Assembly: GCA_963844235.1 (NCBI GenBank)
Contig: CAWJNF010000004.1
Coordinates: 620,001-684,000 of the forward strand
Direction of reading: 5' to 3'
DNA length: 64,000 bases
Source: CAWJNF01 sp963844235
GTDB lineage: Bacteria > Actinomycetota > Thermoleophilia > Gaiellales > Gaiellaceae
In this document: piece by piece, positions 26,975 through 35,431 of the stretch
Layout: every line of letters starts with the position of its first letter
Numbering within the stretch: the stretch's first letter is position 1
Position numbers and translations under genes: made by a program
The notes under the pieces: model-generated
Database searches by the model: none
Told to the model about the DNA's origin: nothing
What the model saw: only the letters and a program-made list of their open reading frames with translations

Positions 26975-27734
26975 CGAGCGCAGGCCCGTGATCGGCTGCT
27001 CGGTCGGCTTCCACGACTTCGGCGACTACCAGGGCGTCGGCTTCCAGCGTCCGATCGCGCTCGCAGGCGGGGTCTCGTTGATTCTCAGCCGGGTCGAGGA
27101 CACCGTCGACCACATGCTCGACGTGGTCGACGCCGTGGCGATCGGGGGCGGCCGCGACATCGAGCCGCATCGCTACGGCCACGAGCCGCATGCGCTGCTC
27201 GGCGCGCGCGACCCGCACCGGGACGAGTTCGAGCTCGACCTCGTGCAGCGGACGATCGACCGCGGCCTGCCGTTGCTCGGGATGTGCCGCGGGATCCAGG
27301 TCATCAACGTCGCGCTCGGCGGGACGCTCCTCCAGGACCTCTCGCTCAATCCGAGCTGGGAGGAGCACCCGACCGATCGAGGCTGGGAGCGCTGGAAGGA
27401 GGTCGAGCGAGCCTCCCTGCTGGACGAGCCGGACGTGCCCGACCACCCGCGCCACGAGATGGCCGTCGTCCCGGGCTCGAGGCTGCACGCGGCCCTCGGG
27501 GTGGACGTGATCGAGGTCGACAGCTTCCACCACCAGGCGATCGACCGCCTCGGCGACGGCCTCGTCGTCACCGGCCAGGCGCCGGACGGCGTCGTCGAGG
27601 TGATCGAGCTCGAGGACGATTCGCACTACGTCCTCGGCGCCCAGTTCGAGCTGCAGGAGGAGTGGCGTATCGATTCGCGGTTCCTCGAGATCTTCCGGCA
27701 GCTCGTCTCGGCGGCCCGCGGCGCGGTGTCGTGA
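26964..27734 (+). CDS. Gamma-glutamyl-gamma-aminobutyrate hydrolase family protein (peptidase C26, PuuD-like)
   Basis: A 256-residue class I glutamine-amidotransferase-like hydrolase. The nucleophile Cys is in LLGMCRGIQVIN near residue 110 and the catalytic His in DSFHHQA near 191. The usual QFHPE is replaced by QFELQEEW, keeping an acidic residue. PuuD hydrolyses gamma-glutamyl-GABA in putrescine breakdown, but family members vary. Start is GTG 26964 with GGAGG 8-12 nt upstream. The EamA transporter begins 14 bp downstream, likely the same operon. Confidence 0.85.
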   Translation: MPASERRPVIGCSVGFHDFGDYQGVGFQRPIALAGGVSLILSRVEDTVDHMLDVVDAVAIGGGRDIEPHRYGHEPHALLGARDPHRDEFELDLVQRTIDRGLPLLGMCRGIQVINVALGGTLLQDLSLNPSWEEHPTDRGWERWKEVERASLLDEPDVPDHPRHEMAVVPGSRLHAALGVDVIEVDSFHHQAIDRLGDGLVVTGQAPDGVVEVIELEDDSHYVLGAQFELQEEWRIDSRFLEIFRQLVSAARGAVS

Positions 27735-27748
27735 GCGGGTAGCCCGAC

Positions 27749-28606
27749 GTGGGGATCGCGCTCGGGCTCGCCGCCGCGGTCTGCTGGGGCTGCGCGGACG
27801 TCGTGGCGGCGACGTCCTCGCGCCGGGTGGGCCCCCTCCACGTCGCGCTGGGCCTTCATATCCTCTCGCTGGTCGCTCTCGCCGCCGCGGTGGCCGCCAT
27901 CGGCGGCTTCGGCGAGATGTCGGCCGACGAGGTGCCGATCTTCGTGGGCCTCGGCGTGCTCGGCGCGCTCAGCTACCTCATGTTCTACCGCGCGCTGCAG
28001 ATCGGCCCCATCTCGATCGTGAGCCCGATCGTCTCGGCCTACGCGGCGCCGCTAGTCGTCCTCGCCGTCCTCATCCTCGACGAGAGCCTCTCGACGGGAG
28101 AGATCGTCGCCATCGTCGTGGTCATCTCCGGGGCGCTGCTCGCCTCCGCGGATCCGCGGGCGATCCGGGCCACCGAGCGGATCGCCGTCCTCGGCCTCGT
28201 GCTCGCGCTCCTGACGACGCTGAGCCTCTCCGGCTTCACGTTCGGCGTCTCCTACTACACGCAGGAATACGGGCTGATCGCGCCCTTCTTCGTCGCGCGC
28301 GCGTTCACGCTCGTGTTCCTCCTCGCTGCGGCGGCGCGGGGCTCGGCCTGGAAGCTCAACTATCGCGAGCCGCGCCTGCTGGCGCTGATGGCTCTGCTCG
28401 CCGCGCTCGACATGGCCGGCTACTTCGCGTTCAACATCGGTGTCCGCCACGCCGACACGTCCATCGTGGGGACGGCCACGGCGCCGTATGCCGTCATCCC
28501 CATCCTCGTCGGTGTCCTCGCGTTCAGGGAGCGTCCCGTCCCGACGCAGTGGCTCGGCATCGCCCTCGTCATCACCGGGCTCGTCCTGCTGGGGCTCGCA
28601 GGCTAG
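27749..28606 (+). CDS. EamA/DMT-superfamily transporter
   Basis: A 285-residue membrane protein with about ten hydrophobic segments arranged as two EamA repeats. The first repeat ends with LILDESLSTGEIVAIVVVIS and the second with LAFRERPVPTQWLGIALVIT; both carry the conserved ExxxxxxxxGxxxI pattern. The family exports or imports amino acids and other metabolites. GTG 27749 is the likely start, 14 nt after the PuuD-like gene, so it may move the substrate or product of that hydrolase. Confidence 0.88.
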   Translation: MGIALGLAAAVCWGCADVVAATSSRRVGPLHVALGLHILSLVALAAAVAAIGGFGEMSADEVPIFVGLGVLGALSYLMFYRALQIGPISIVSPIVSAYAAPLVVLAVLILDESLSTGEIVAIVVVISGALLASADPRAIRATERIAVLGLVLALLTTLSLSGFTFGVSYYTQEYGLIAPFFVARAFTLVFLLAAAARGSAWKLNYREPRLLALMALLAALDMAGYFAFNIGVRHADTSIVGTATAPYAVIPILVGVLAFRERPVPTQWLGIALVITGLVLLGLAG

Positions 28607-28622
28607 CGCGCGGTGTGAGAAT

Positions 28623-28646
28623 GTAGGGGCCGGACATGTCCGGCCC
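28623..28646. repeat. Hairpin repeat of the GTAGGGGCCGGA family
   Basis: A single copy, GTAGGGGCCGGAC-AT-GTCCGGCCC, in the 61-bp gap between the EamA gene and the DUF1989 gene. The stem differs from the GGAT/ATCC copies by a compensated change (GGAC/GTCC), which keeps the hairpin. Confidence 0.7.
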
Positions 28647-28667
28647 GTGTCCCGACCGAGGATCCTC

Positions 28668-29279
28668 ATGACACAGGAAGATCTGATCGTGCCAGCGGCC
28701 CACGGGCGGGCGTTTCGCGTCGAAGACGGACAGCGACTCCGCCTCTCGAGCCCGAAGGGCGGCCAGTGCGCCGACTTCTTCGCGTTCACACCCGATCTCG
28801 GCGAATGGCTCTCGCCGATGCATACGTGGGTGGCGTCCAGGCACGTACGCCCGCGCACGGATGACGTCTTCGTCAGCCAGCGCCGCCGGCCGCTGCTCGA
28901 TTTCGCGGAGGACGGCGCGGGCGGCGTGCACGACATGCTGCTCGCCGCCTGCGACACAGAGCGTTACCGCCAGCTCGGCGTCGAAGGCGACCACCGCAGC
29001 TGCGCCGAGAACCTGCGCGAGGCCATGCGCGAGCTGAGCCTCGAGATTCCCGTTGTACCGCAGCCCGTGAACTTCTTCGCCAACACCGGCGTCGAGCCCG
29101 ACGGCACGATGGTGGCACCGCCGAACCAGGTGCCGCCTGGAGCGTACGTCGTGCTCGAGGCTCGCGCGGATCTCGTCTGCGCCGTGTCGGCCTGCCCGTT
29201 CGACCTCCAGCAGCCCGGCTGGATGGTCAACGCGGAGGGCGCGCTCAGCGAGCTTCGCGTCGAGCTGCTCGAGCGCTGA
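28668..29279 (+). CDS. Urea carboxylase-associated family protein (DUF1989)
   Basis: A 203-residue DUF1989 protein. The motifs GQCADFFAFTPD near residues 25-36, TNHS-like ACDTERYRQLGV, RSCAENLREAM and PQPVNFFANTGVEPDG match the family often encoded beside urea carboxylase and allophanate hydrolase. No such genes are in this window. The biochemical role is not established; the conserved Cys/His pattern suggests a metal site. Start ATG 28668. Confidence 0.85.
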   Translation: MTQEDLIVPAAHGRAFRVEDGQRLRLSSPKGGQCADFFAFTPDLGEWLSPMHTWVASRHVRPRTDDVFVSQRRRPLLDFAEDGAGGVHDMLLAACDTERYRQLGVEGDHRSCAENLREAMRELSLEIPVVPQPVNFFANTGVEPDGTMVAPPNQVPPGAYVVLEARADLVCAVSACPFDLQQPGWMVNAEGALSELRVELLER

Positions 29280-29292
29280 CGATCCCGCGTCG

Positions 29293-30342
29293 CTACGACG
29301 CCGCCACGCGCGCGCCGTCCCGCGACCCGATGTTGCTCAGCGCCCGCCCGACGAACTCGAGAAAACAGCGGCGGTAGGCGACCGTGTAGCGGTCGGACGC
29401 CACGGAGAACTCCATCTCCTCCCCGAACGGCACCTCGCGAGGTCGCAGTCCGTCGAGAATCGGCTGATCCTCGAGGTAGACCTGCGTCTCGAGCGCCAGG
29501 CACTCCTCCAGCGTGGGGCCCTTGAAGGAGGCGTCGACGCCCACCACGAACCGGATGATCGATCCCTCGCCGCCGAGGCCCACGGGCTGGACGGTGTTGA
29601 AGAGCACGCGATTCCCGAGCCCTTCGTAGTCGTAGACGATGCACGAGAACGACGGCGCGATCGTGTGGTAGCTCATGGTCACCCCGCCGTCGTCGTTCGA
29701 CCACACGGCCTCGCCCTCGCCGTGCTGGGCGACGTAGGGACGCGACATCCAGCACTCGACGCCCTCGCGCCGCACCTCGAGCGGGGGAACCTCGTGCGCG
29801 ATCTCGCCCATGGAGAGGCGGTGGACGAACGGGAAGTGCGCCACGTCCCTGAAGTTCTCCGTGGCCGCGGCGATGCCGCAGAGCTGCGGGATCTCCTGCG
29901 AGCAGGCGAAGGTGAGCTCCAGGCCCTCGAGCTCCGGTAGGACAGGGAGGTCGTTCGCGGGCTCGTCGAGACACGTCCACACGAGACCCCAGCGCTCCTG
30001 CACGGGATAGGCGCGGACACGCGCCTTGGAGGGGATGGCATCCCGCGGGCCGAGCGACGGGACGTGCAGGCAGACGCCGTCGGATCCGCGCCACCGCCAG
30101 CCGTGGTACGGGCAGACGATCGCCTCACCCTCGACCGAGCCGGTCGACAGGTCGGAGCCGCGGTGGGGACACCGGATCGCGGTCACCGCGGCTCGCCCCG
30201 ACTCGGTGCGGAAGACCGCCAGCTCCTCGCCGAGCAGGGTCGCGGCCCTCGGTGCGTCGAGATCCTGCAGGCGGGCGACCGGGAACCAGGCGCGTCGTAG
30301 AGCGAGGTCGATGTGCTCTCGGCTCGGCACCTTGCTGCTCAT
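29293..30342 (-). CDS. Rieske aromatic ring-hydroxylating oxygenase, alpha-subunit-like
   Basis: A 349-residue Rieske oxygenase. The [2Fe-2S] ligands are C58-P-H60 and C77-x-x-H80 (CPHRGSDLSTGS...CPYHGW). The mononuclear iron motif is ENFRDVAHFPFVH near residue 160-172, with the bridging Asp present. Length and architecture fit the VanA/phthalate-dioxygenase group, demethylases or hydroxylases with a separate reductase. No reductase is adjacent. A divergent SDR gene may act on the same pathway. Confidence 0.88.
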   Translation of the reverse strand: MSSKVPSREHIDLALRRAWFPVARLQDLDAPRAATLLGEELAVFRTESGRAAVTAIRCPHRGSDLSTGSVEGEAIVCPYHGWRWRGSDGVCLHVPSLGPRDAIPSKARVRAYPVQERWGLVWTCLDEPANDLPVLPELEGLELTFACSQEIPQLCGIAAATENFRDVAHFPFVHRLSMGEIAHEVPPLEVRREGVECWMSRPYVAQHGEGEAVWSNDDGGVTMSYHTIAPSFSCIVYDYEGLGNRVLFNTVQPVGLGGEGSIIRFVVGVDASFKGPTLEECLALETQVYLEDQPILDGLRPREVPFGEEMEFSVASDRYTVAYRRCFLEFVGRALSNIGSRDGARVAAS

Positions 30343-30481
30343 CCCGCTCCTCTCCGTCGATCGCTGTGCCGCACTCGGACGACCGCGCTCTCGCTCGCCG
30401 TCAGGAGGCGCCGAGCTGTGACGGTAGCGATTGCCCTGGTGCGCCGCGACCACCTCGAGCCGGAAGCGGTAGGCTCGTGCG

Positions 30482-31255
30482 ATGGCGAGCGGGGGTATGA
30501 GCGATCGCGTCGCGCTCGTCACCGGTGCGGGCCGCGGCATCGGCCGGGCAACCGCGCTGGCGCTCGCCGAGCGCGGCGCGCGCGTAATGGGCGTGTCCCG
30601 CACCGAGGCTGAGCTCGCCAGCCTCGCCGCCGAGGCGGACGTGGAGTACTTCGTCGAGTCGGTCGGAACACCCGAGGGGTGCGAGCGCGTCATCGCCGAG
30701 ACGAGGCAACGCCTGGGCCCGATCGGGATCCTCGTCAACAACGCCGCGAACGGCTCGGCCGGGGAGAAGCCGATCTGGGAGCAGACGCGCGAGACGTGGC
30801 GGGAGAAGCTCTCCATGAACCTCGACAGCCCCTTCGAGCTGACACGGCTCGCGGCAGCGGACATGGTCGAGCAAGGGTGGGGCCGCATCGTCATGGTGAG
30901 CTCGACCGCCGGCCAGGTCGGCGCGCCGCGCATGTCCGCCTACTCCGCCTCCAAGGCCGGGCTCCTCGGCCTCATGCGATGCGCGGCGCAGGACCTCGCA
31001 CCCCACGGCGGCACGTGCAACGCGGTCCTGCCCGGCTGGGTGCGCACCGAGATGGCCGAGCGCTCTGCGGCACGAGAGGCCGAGCGGCGGTCGATCACCG
31101 TCGATCAGGTCTGGGCGGAGCGGGCTGCCGAGTACCCGGAGGGGCGTGTCGTGCGACCCGAGGAGGTCGCCGCCATGATCGCCTTCCTCGCGAGCGAGGA
31201 GGGAAGCGGTATCAACGGCCAGGCGATCACGGTCGCTCTCGGCGGCCAGTGGTAG
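30482..31255 (+). CDS. SDR-family NAD(P)-dependent oxidoreductase
   Basis: A 257-residue classical SDR with TGAGRGIG at residues 14-21, LVNNAANGS and the catalytic SST...YSASK. The late PGWVRTEMAERSAA and GQAITVALGGQW are typical of the 3-oxoacyl-reductase-like branch. The ATG at 30482 lies 6 nt after TAGGCT (30470-30475), so a leaderless transcript is likely. It is divergent from the Rieske oxygenase with 139 bp between. The substrate is unknown. Confidence 0.9.
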   Translation: MASGGMSDRVALVTGAGRGIGRATALALAERGARVMGVSRTEAELASLAAEADVEYFVESVGTPEGCERVIAETRQRLGPIGILVNNAANGSAGEKPIWEQTRETWREKLSMNLDSPFELTRLAAADMVEQGWGRIVMVSSTAGQVGAPRMSAYSASKAGLLGLMRCAAQDLAPHGGTCNAVLPGWVRTEMAERSAAREAERRSITVDQVWAERAAEYPEGRVVRPEEVAAMIAFLASEEGSGINGQAITVALGGQW

Positions 31256-31283
31256 CCGTGACGCCCGGGGCTCGGCGCGGCTG

Positions 31284-32084
31284 CTAGCGGCGTACCGCGG
31301 CCGTCAGCACGGGGACGGACGAGAAGAAGTATGTGCCGTCGGCATCGGCCTTCGCGAGGCTCTCGAGCCAGGCGGCCGTGCCGGTCTCGTCGAGGGCCCC
31401 TGTCGAAAGTGCGTAGGCCGCCATCAGGCGGGCAGCTCCGTAGCTGAACGTGTTCGGGTGGAACCGCGGGTTCATGATCGTGACCGGCGTCTGGTGGACC
31501 GCGTCGAACCGGCGCGCCTGCAGGAGAGAGGGAAGCGTGACCGGGAAGTTCGGGTGCGCCGCGTGGCTCTCCCAGGCAGACAGGACATGGCTCGTGAGCT
31601 CCTCGTCTCCGCCCGACCAGTAGACCGATCCCCAGTTGGTCGCGACGTTCACGAACCGGCCGCCCACCCTCGTCACCCGGGCAACCTCGGCAAGGGCAGC
31701 GTCGACGTCAGCGACGTACTCGAGCACCTGAACCGAGACCGTCGCGTCGAAATGCCCGTCGGGATCGGCGAGGGCCAGCAGGTCGCCCAACCGGACTTCG
31801 ACGTTCGCCAGGCCTTCGCAGTGAGTCTCGGCTGCTCGGATCTGATCGCTGCTGATGTCGATGCCTACGGCCCGTCCGGCCGGCCCGACCGCCACGGCGA
31901 TTTCGCGGAGGCACAGGCCGGCACCGCAACCGACCTCGAGAATCCGCTCCCCCGGCGCCGCGGCCAGCGCGTCGAGCACCGTCGCTCGGCGAACGACGAA
32001 GTCGTGGCTCCGAGCCATCTGCTGCTGAATCGCAGCGAGCTCGCCCGAGAAATCCAAACGCGGGGCCGCCTCCGGTCGGGTCAA
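31284..32084 (-). CDS. Class I SAM-dependent methyltransferase
   Basis: A 266-residue methyltransferase. Motif I is ILEVGCGAGLCLREIA near residue 49-64, followed by VGIDISSDQIRAAE and the motif IV region DATVSVQVLEYVADV. The TTG at 32084 is the likely start, with GAGGGG just upstream. The next gene on the strand is a cupin 22 bp upstream, probably in the same operon. The acceptor substrate is unknown. Confidence 0.85.
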   Translation of the reverse strand: MTRPEAAPRLDFSGELAAIQQQMARSHDFVVRRATVLDALAAAPGERILEVGCGAGLCLREIAVAVGPAGRAVGIDISSDQIRAAETHCEGLANVEVRLGDLLALADPDGHFDATVSVQVLEYVADVDAALAEVARVTRVGGRFVNVATNWGSVYWSGGDEELTSHVLSAWESHAAHPNFPVTLPSLLQARRFDAVHQTPVTIMNPRFHPNTFSYGAARLMAAYALSTGALDETGTAAWLESLAKADADGTYFFSSVPVLTAAVRR

Positions 32085-32106
32085 CGGTTCCCCTCGTGTC
32101 CGCCGC

Positions 32107-32454
32107 TCAGGCGCCGTCGAGCTCGAGCCTCGTGCCCTTGAGCTCGATGACGACGTTCGAGAACGGGGTATCGCCGACGTTTCTCACCATGTGGCGGATC
32201 GTCCCCTGACCGCCACGCATGAAGTCGCCCGGTCTCAGCTCGAAGCGATCGGTCGTGCCGTCGTCATTCGGGCGCTCGACGACCCCGCCGTCGACGACCA
32301 CCGTCGTGTAGTCGAGGAGGTGCGTGTGCCACGGCGCCTCCTCGCCCGGCGCGAGCGCAATCCGCCAGATCTTCACGGCGTCGTCCTCGTAGACGAGCTC
32401 CGTGCCGATCGGGTTTCGCCCCGCTTCGTCGACCGACTCGCCGCTACCGGACAT
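32107..32454 (-). CDS. Cupin-domain protein
   Basis: A 115-residue single cupin barrel. Motif 1 is PGEEAPWHTHLLDYTTVVVD with two metal-ligand His residues, and motif 2 is LRPGDFMRGGQGTIRHMVRN. The ATG at 32454 (MSGSGESVDEAGRNPIG) is chosen over an upstream in-frame start because it leaves a normal-length protein. It lies between another cupin and the methyltransferase on the same strand. Role unknown; such proteins are dioxygenases, isomerases or binding proteins. Confidence 0.75.
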   Translation of the reverse strand: MSGSGESVDEAGRNPIGTELVYEDDAVKIWRIALAPGEEAPWHTHLLDYTTVVVDGGVVERPNDDGTTDRFELRPGDFMRGGQGTIRHMVRNVGDTPFSNVVIELKGTRLELDGA

Positions 32455-32583
32455 GGCCGAGCGCGTCGCTGGGAGCGAGTTCGCGGGGCCACCCCGTGCC
32501 TCCACCCGCTATGAGCGTATCGCGTGCGAACGCGCCTGTTGCGCGCGGACCGTGCCAGATGAGCACCGGATCTGTGCCGGTTC

Positions 32584-32982
32584 TCATTCCGCTCCCTCCA
32601 TGTACGTGTCGAAGTCTCGCCACTCGGACGACCAGTCGGTGTCGCCGGGCTGCTTGATCGAGAGGTGGCACATCGCGGTGTCCGGGGTTGCGCCGTGCCA
32701 GTGCCAGACGCCGGCGGGGACGACGACCCAGTCGCCCGCTCGAATGCGCCGCCGCTCGCCCTCGATGTCCACGACCCCTTCACCCTCGACCACCTGCAGC
32801 AGCTGGTCGACGGGGTGCACGTGGGGCTTCGTGCGCGAGCCCTCCTCGAACCACACCGCGATGACCTCGGTGCCTCCGGGTGTGTCGGGCTCGTTGAGAA
32901 ACTGCTGCCACACGGTCCCCGGGAACCACTCCGGATGCGCGGGCGCCTTCGCCGCCTGACGATCGATCCTCACAATCCGCAT
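32584..32982 (-). CDS. Cupin-domain protein
   Basis: A 132-residue cupin. Motif 1 is RTKPHVHPVDQLLQVVEGEG, motif 2 is GDWVVVPAGVWHWHGATPD, giving the His/His/Glu/His metal site. The N-terminus MRIVRIDRQAAKAP is preceded by GGGAGGGG. It heads the cupin-cupin-methyltransferase minus-strand series and is divergent from the MFS gene. The substrate is unknown. Confidence 0.8.
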   Translation of the reverse strand: MRIVRIDRQAAKAPAHPEWFPGTVWQQFLNEPDTPGGTEVIAVWFEEGSRTKPHVHPVDQLLQVVEGEGVVDIEGERRRIRAGDWVVVPAGVWHWHGATPDTAMCHLSIKQPGDTDWSSEWRDFDTYMEGAE

Positions 32983-33067
32983 CGCCCCTCCCGTCGATTT
33001 TGTCTGACGGCGCAGTATCGAGGCTCGCAGTCTGGGCTGTCGTGCACCTCTGGATAGCATCGCCCTC

Positions 33068-34234
33068 ATGCGCCGCCTGCTCGCGCTCTCCTGCTCGATC
33101 GTCCTCGTCGACACGATCTTCTTCGCGGCCCTCTCGCCGCTCTTGCCACGTTTCGCCGAGGAGCTCGATCTCTCGAAGGCGGAATCGGGGCTGCTCGTCG
33201 CGACGTACGCGCTCGGCGGTGTGCTCGGCGCCATCCCGAGCGGGCTCGTCGCGACCCGGCTGGGTGTCAAGGCGACGGTCGTAATCGGCCTGTCTCTCGT
33301 CGCCGTCACCAGCGTGCTCTTCGGGATCGTCACCGACTACTGGCTCCTCGACCTGACTCGGCTTGCCCAGGGCATCGCAAGCGCGTTCTGCTGGACCGGC
33401 GCCCTCGCCTGGCTGGTGGACGCGACCCGGCCGGAACGCCGCGGGGAGACGATCGGCATCGCGATGTCGGCTGCCATCGTCGGCGCGCTGCTCGGACCGG
33501 TGCTGGGAGCGGCCGCGGTCCACTTCGGCCGCCTCGCAGCGTTCAGCGGAGTGGCGGCGCTCGCGACGGCGCTCGCGGTGCTCGCGCTCCGGACACCGTC
33601 GCCTCCGCCGGAAGAGCGTCAACCTCTTCGCCTCATGCTCGTGGCGCTCCGGGAGCGCACGGTGCTCGCCGGGATGTGGCTGCTGATGTTGCCTGCCGTC
33701 CTCTTCGGCACCCTCTCCGTCCTCGCACCGCTCCAGCTCGACGCGCTCGGCTGGGGCGCACTCGGGATCGCGGCGACGTTCGCCGTCTCGGCGCTCGTCG
33801 AGGCGGGCCTCAGTCCCGTCGTCGGACGGTGGTCCGACCGCCGCGGCCGCCTGGCGCCCATCCAGCTCGGCCTGACCGGGAGCCTCGCCGTCTGCCTGAC
33901 GATCCCCTGGGTCGATCAGCGGATCGCACTGTCCATCGTCGTGGTCTGCGCCGGAATCTCGTTCGGCACGTTCTGGACGCCATCGATGGCGTTGCTCTCG
34001 GACGGATGGGAGGGCGTCGGGGTCGGGCACGCGCTCGGGTTCGCCCTCATGAACTTCGCCTGGGCGCCGGGAAACGTCATCGGCTCGGCCGCAGGCGGCG
34101 TACTGGCCGAGGCCGGCGGCGATCTCGTCGCCTACTCCGTGCTGGCGGCGCTCTGCGTGCTCACCCTTGGCGGCGTGCTCGCGCTTCGTCACGAGCCGCT
34201 CTGGTCACCAGCCCGCGCGGCACCCCGCGGCTGA
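33068..34234 (+). CDS. MFS transporter
   Basis: A 388-residue major facilitator with about 12 transmembrane segments. The loop 2-3 signature is GLVATRLGVKATVVIGLS and the second-half equivalent is VVGRWSDRRGRLAPIQLG. The ATG at 33068 lies 7 nt after TAGCAT (33055-33060), consistent with a leaderless mRNA. It is followed by the acyl-CoA dehydrogenase gene 30 bp downstream. Substrate unknown; drug or sugar efflux types look most similar. Confidence 0.88.
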   Translation: MRRLLALSCSIVLVDTIFFAALSPLLPRFAEELDLSKAESGLLVATYALGGVLGAIPSGLVATRLGVKATVVIGLSLVAVTSVLFGIVTDYWLLDLTRLAQGIASAFCWTGALAWLVDATRPERRGETIGIAMSAAIVGALLGPVLGAAAVHFGRLAAFSGVAALATALAVLALRTPSPPPEERQPLRLMLVALRERTVLAGMWLLMLPAVLFGTLSVLAPLQLDALGWGALGIAATFAVSALVEAGLSPVVGRWSDRRGRLAPIQLGLTGSLAVCLTIPWVDQRIALSIVVVCAGISFGTFWTPSMALLSDGWEGVGVGHALGFALMNFAWAPGNVIGSAAGGVLAEAGGDLVAYSVLAALCVLTLGGVLALRHEPLWSPARAAPRG

Positions 34235-34264
34235 GGCCGCAGGGGATCTGGAAGGATTGCGGCC

Positions 34265-35431
34265 GTGCGGGAGAGCGCCGCCCTCCTCTACGACCTCACC
34301 CCGGAGCAGCGCGAGATCCAGGCGCTCTGCCGCGCGTTCGCGGAGCGGGAGATCCGCCCGATCTCGCTCGCGGTCGACGAGGCCGACATCGAGATGCCCT
34401 GGGAGATCTGGCGCAAGGCTGCCGAGCTCGGCATCACCGCGTACATGCTCCCGGAGGAGTACGGCGGCGGAGGGATGACCGACGTCTTTACGCAGTGCCT
34501 GGTACAGGAGGAGCTCTGCTGGGGGTGCTCGGGCATCGGGAACCTGATCACGTCGGGCGGCTTCTTCGCGGAGCCGATCCTCGAGCTCGGCAACGACGAG
34601 CAGAAGCGCCGCTACCTCGAGCCGCTCTGCACGAACGACCCGCCGCTTACGGCGCTCGCGACGACAGAGCCCGACGCCGGCTCCGACGCGGCGGCGATGC
34701 AGACGAGCGCCACACGGTCCGAGCACGGCTACGAGCTTCGCGGTCAGAAGACCTGGATCTCGAACGGCGGCCTGGCCGACTACTACGTCGTCTTCGCGAC
34801 CGTTGCGCCGGGCACACGGTCGAAGGGTGTGACGGCGTTCGTCGTCGAGAGTGGTGACCAGGGTGTGTCGTTCGGCGCCCCGATGCGGAAGATGGGGCAA
34901 CGGGCAATCGTCAACGCCGAGATGTTCCTCGCCGACGTCAGGCTCGGGGAGGAGCGCCGGCTGGGCGAAGAAGGGCAGGGCTTCTACGGGCTGATGCGCA
35001 CGTTCGACCGCTCCCGGATCGTGCTCGGTGCAGCGGCCACGGGGCTCGCACGGGCCGCGCTCGAGTACGCGACCGAGTACGCCCGAACCCGCGTCCAGTT
35101 CGGCAAGCCGATCCTGGAGCACCAGGCCGTCGGCTTCCGCCTCGCCGACATGGCGACCCGAGTGGACGCGGCGCGCCTGCTCGTCTGGCGTGCCGCAAAG
35201 GCGATCGACGCAGGAGCAGAGGCGCCGAAGGAGGCCGCGATGGCGAAGCTCTACGCCTCCGAGACCGCCATGTGGTGTACCTGGGCGGCGGTGCAGACGC
35301 TCGGCGGTTGGGGCTACTCCCGCGAGTATCCGGTAGAGAAGTGGATGCGCGACGCGAAGCTCGAAGAGATCGAGGAGGGCACCTCGGACATCCAGCGGCT
35401 GATCATCTCCCGGCGTCTGGTCGGCGGGTGA
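34265..35431 (+). CDS. Acyl-CoA dehydrogenase
   Basis: A 388-residue acyl-CoA dehydrogenase with all three domains. FAD/substrate segments are ALATTEPDAGSDAAAMQTSA and YELRGQKTWISNGGLADYYV near residues 128-170. The catalytic-base region is LGGWGYSREYPVEKWMRDAK followed by EIEEGTSDIQRLIISR, with the Glu of EGTSDIQ in the usual place. GTG start 34265. It overlaps the NDP-forming synthetase by GTGA, so the two are coupled in activating and oxidising an acyl-CoA. Confidence 0.92.
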   Translation: MRESAALLYDLTPEQREIQALCRAFAEREIRPISLAVDEADIEMPWEIWRKAAELGITAYMLPEEYGGGGMTDVFTQCLVQEELCWGCSGIGNLITSGGFFAEPILELGNDEQKRRYLEPLCTNDPPLTALATTEPDAGSDAAAMQTSATRSEHGYELRGQKTWISNGGLADYYVVFATVAPGTRSKGVTAFVVESGDQGVSFGAPMRKMGQRAIVNAEMFLADVRLGEERRLGEEGQGFYGLMRTFDRSRIVLGAAATGLARAALEYATEYARTRVQFGKPILEHQAVGFRLADMATRVDAARLLVWRAAKAIDAGAEAPKEAAMAKLYASETAMWCTWAAVQTLGGWGYSREYPVEKWMRDAKLEEIEEGTSDIQRLIISRRLVGG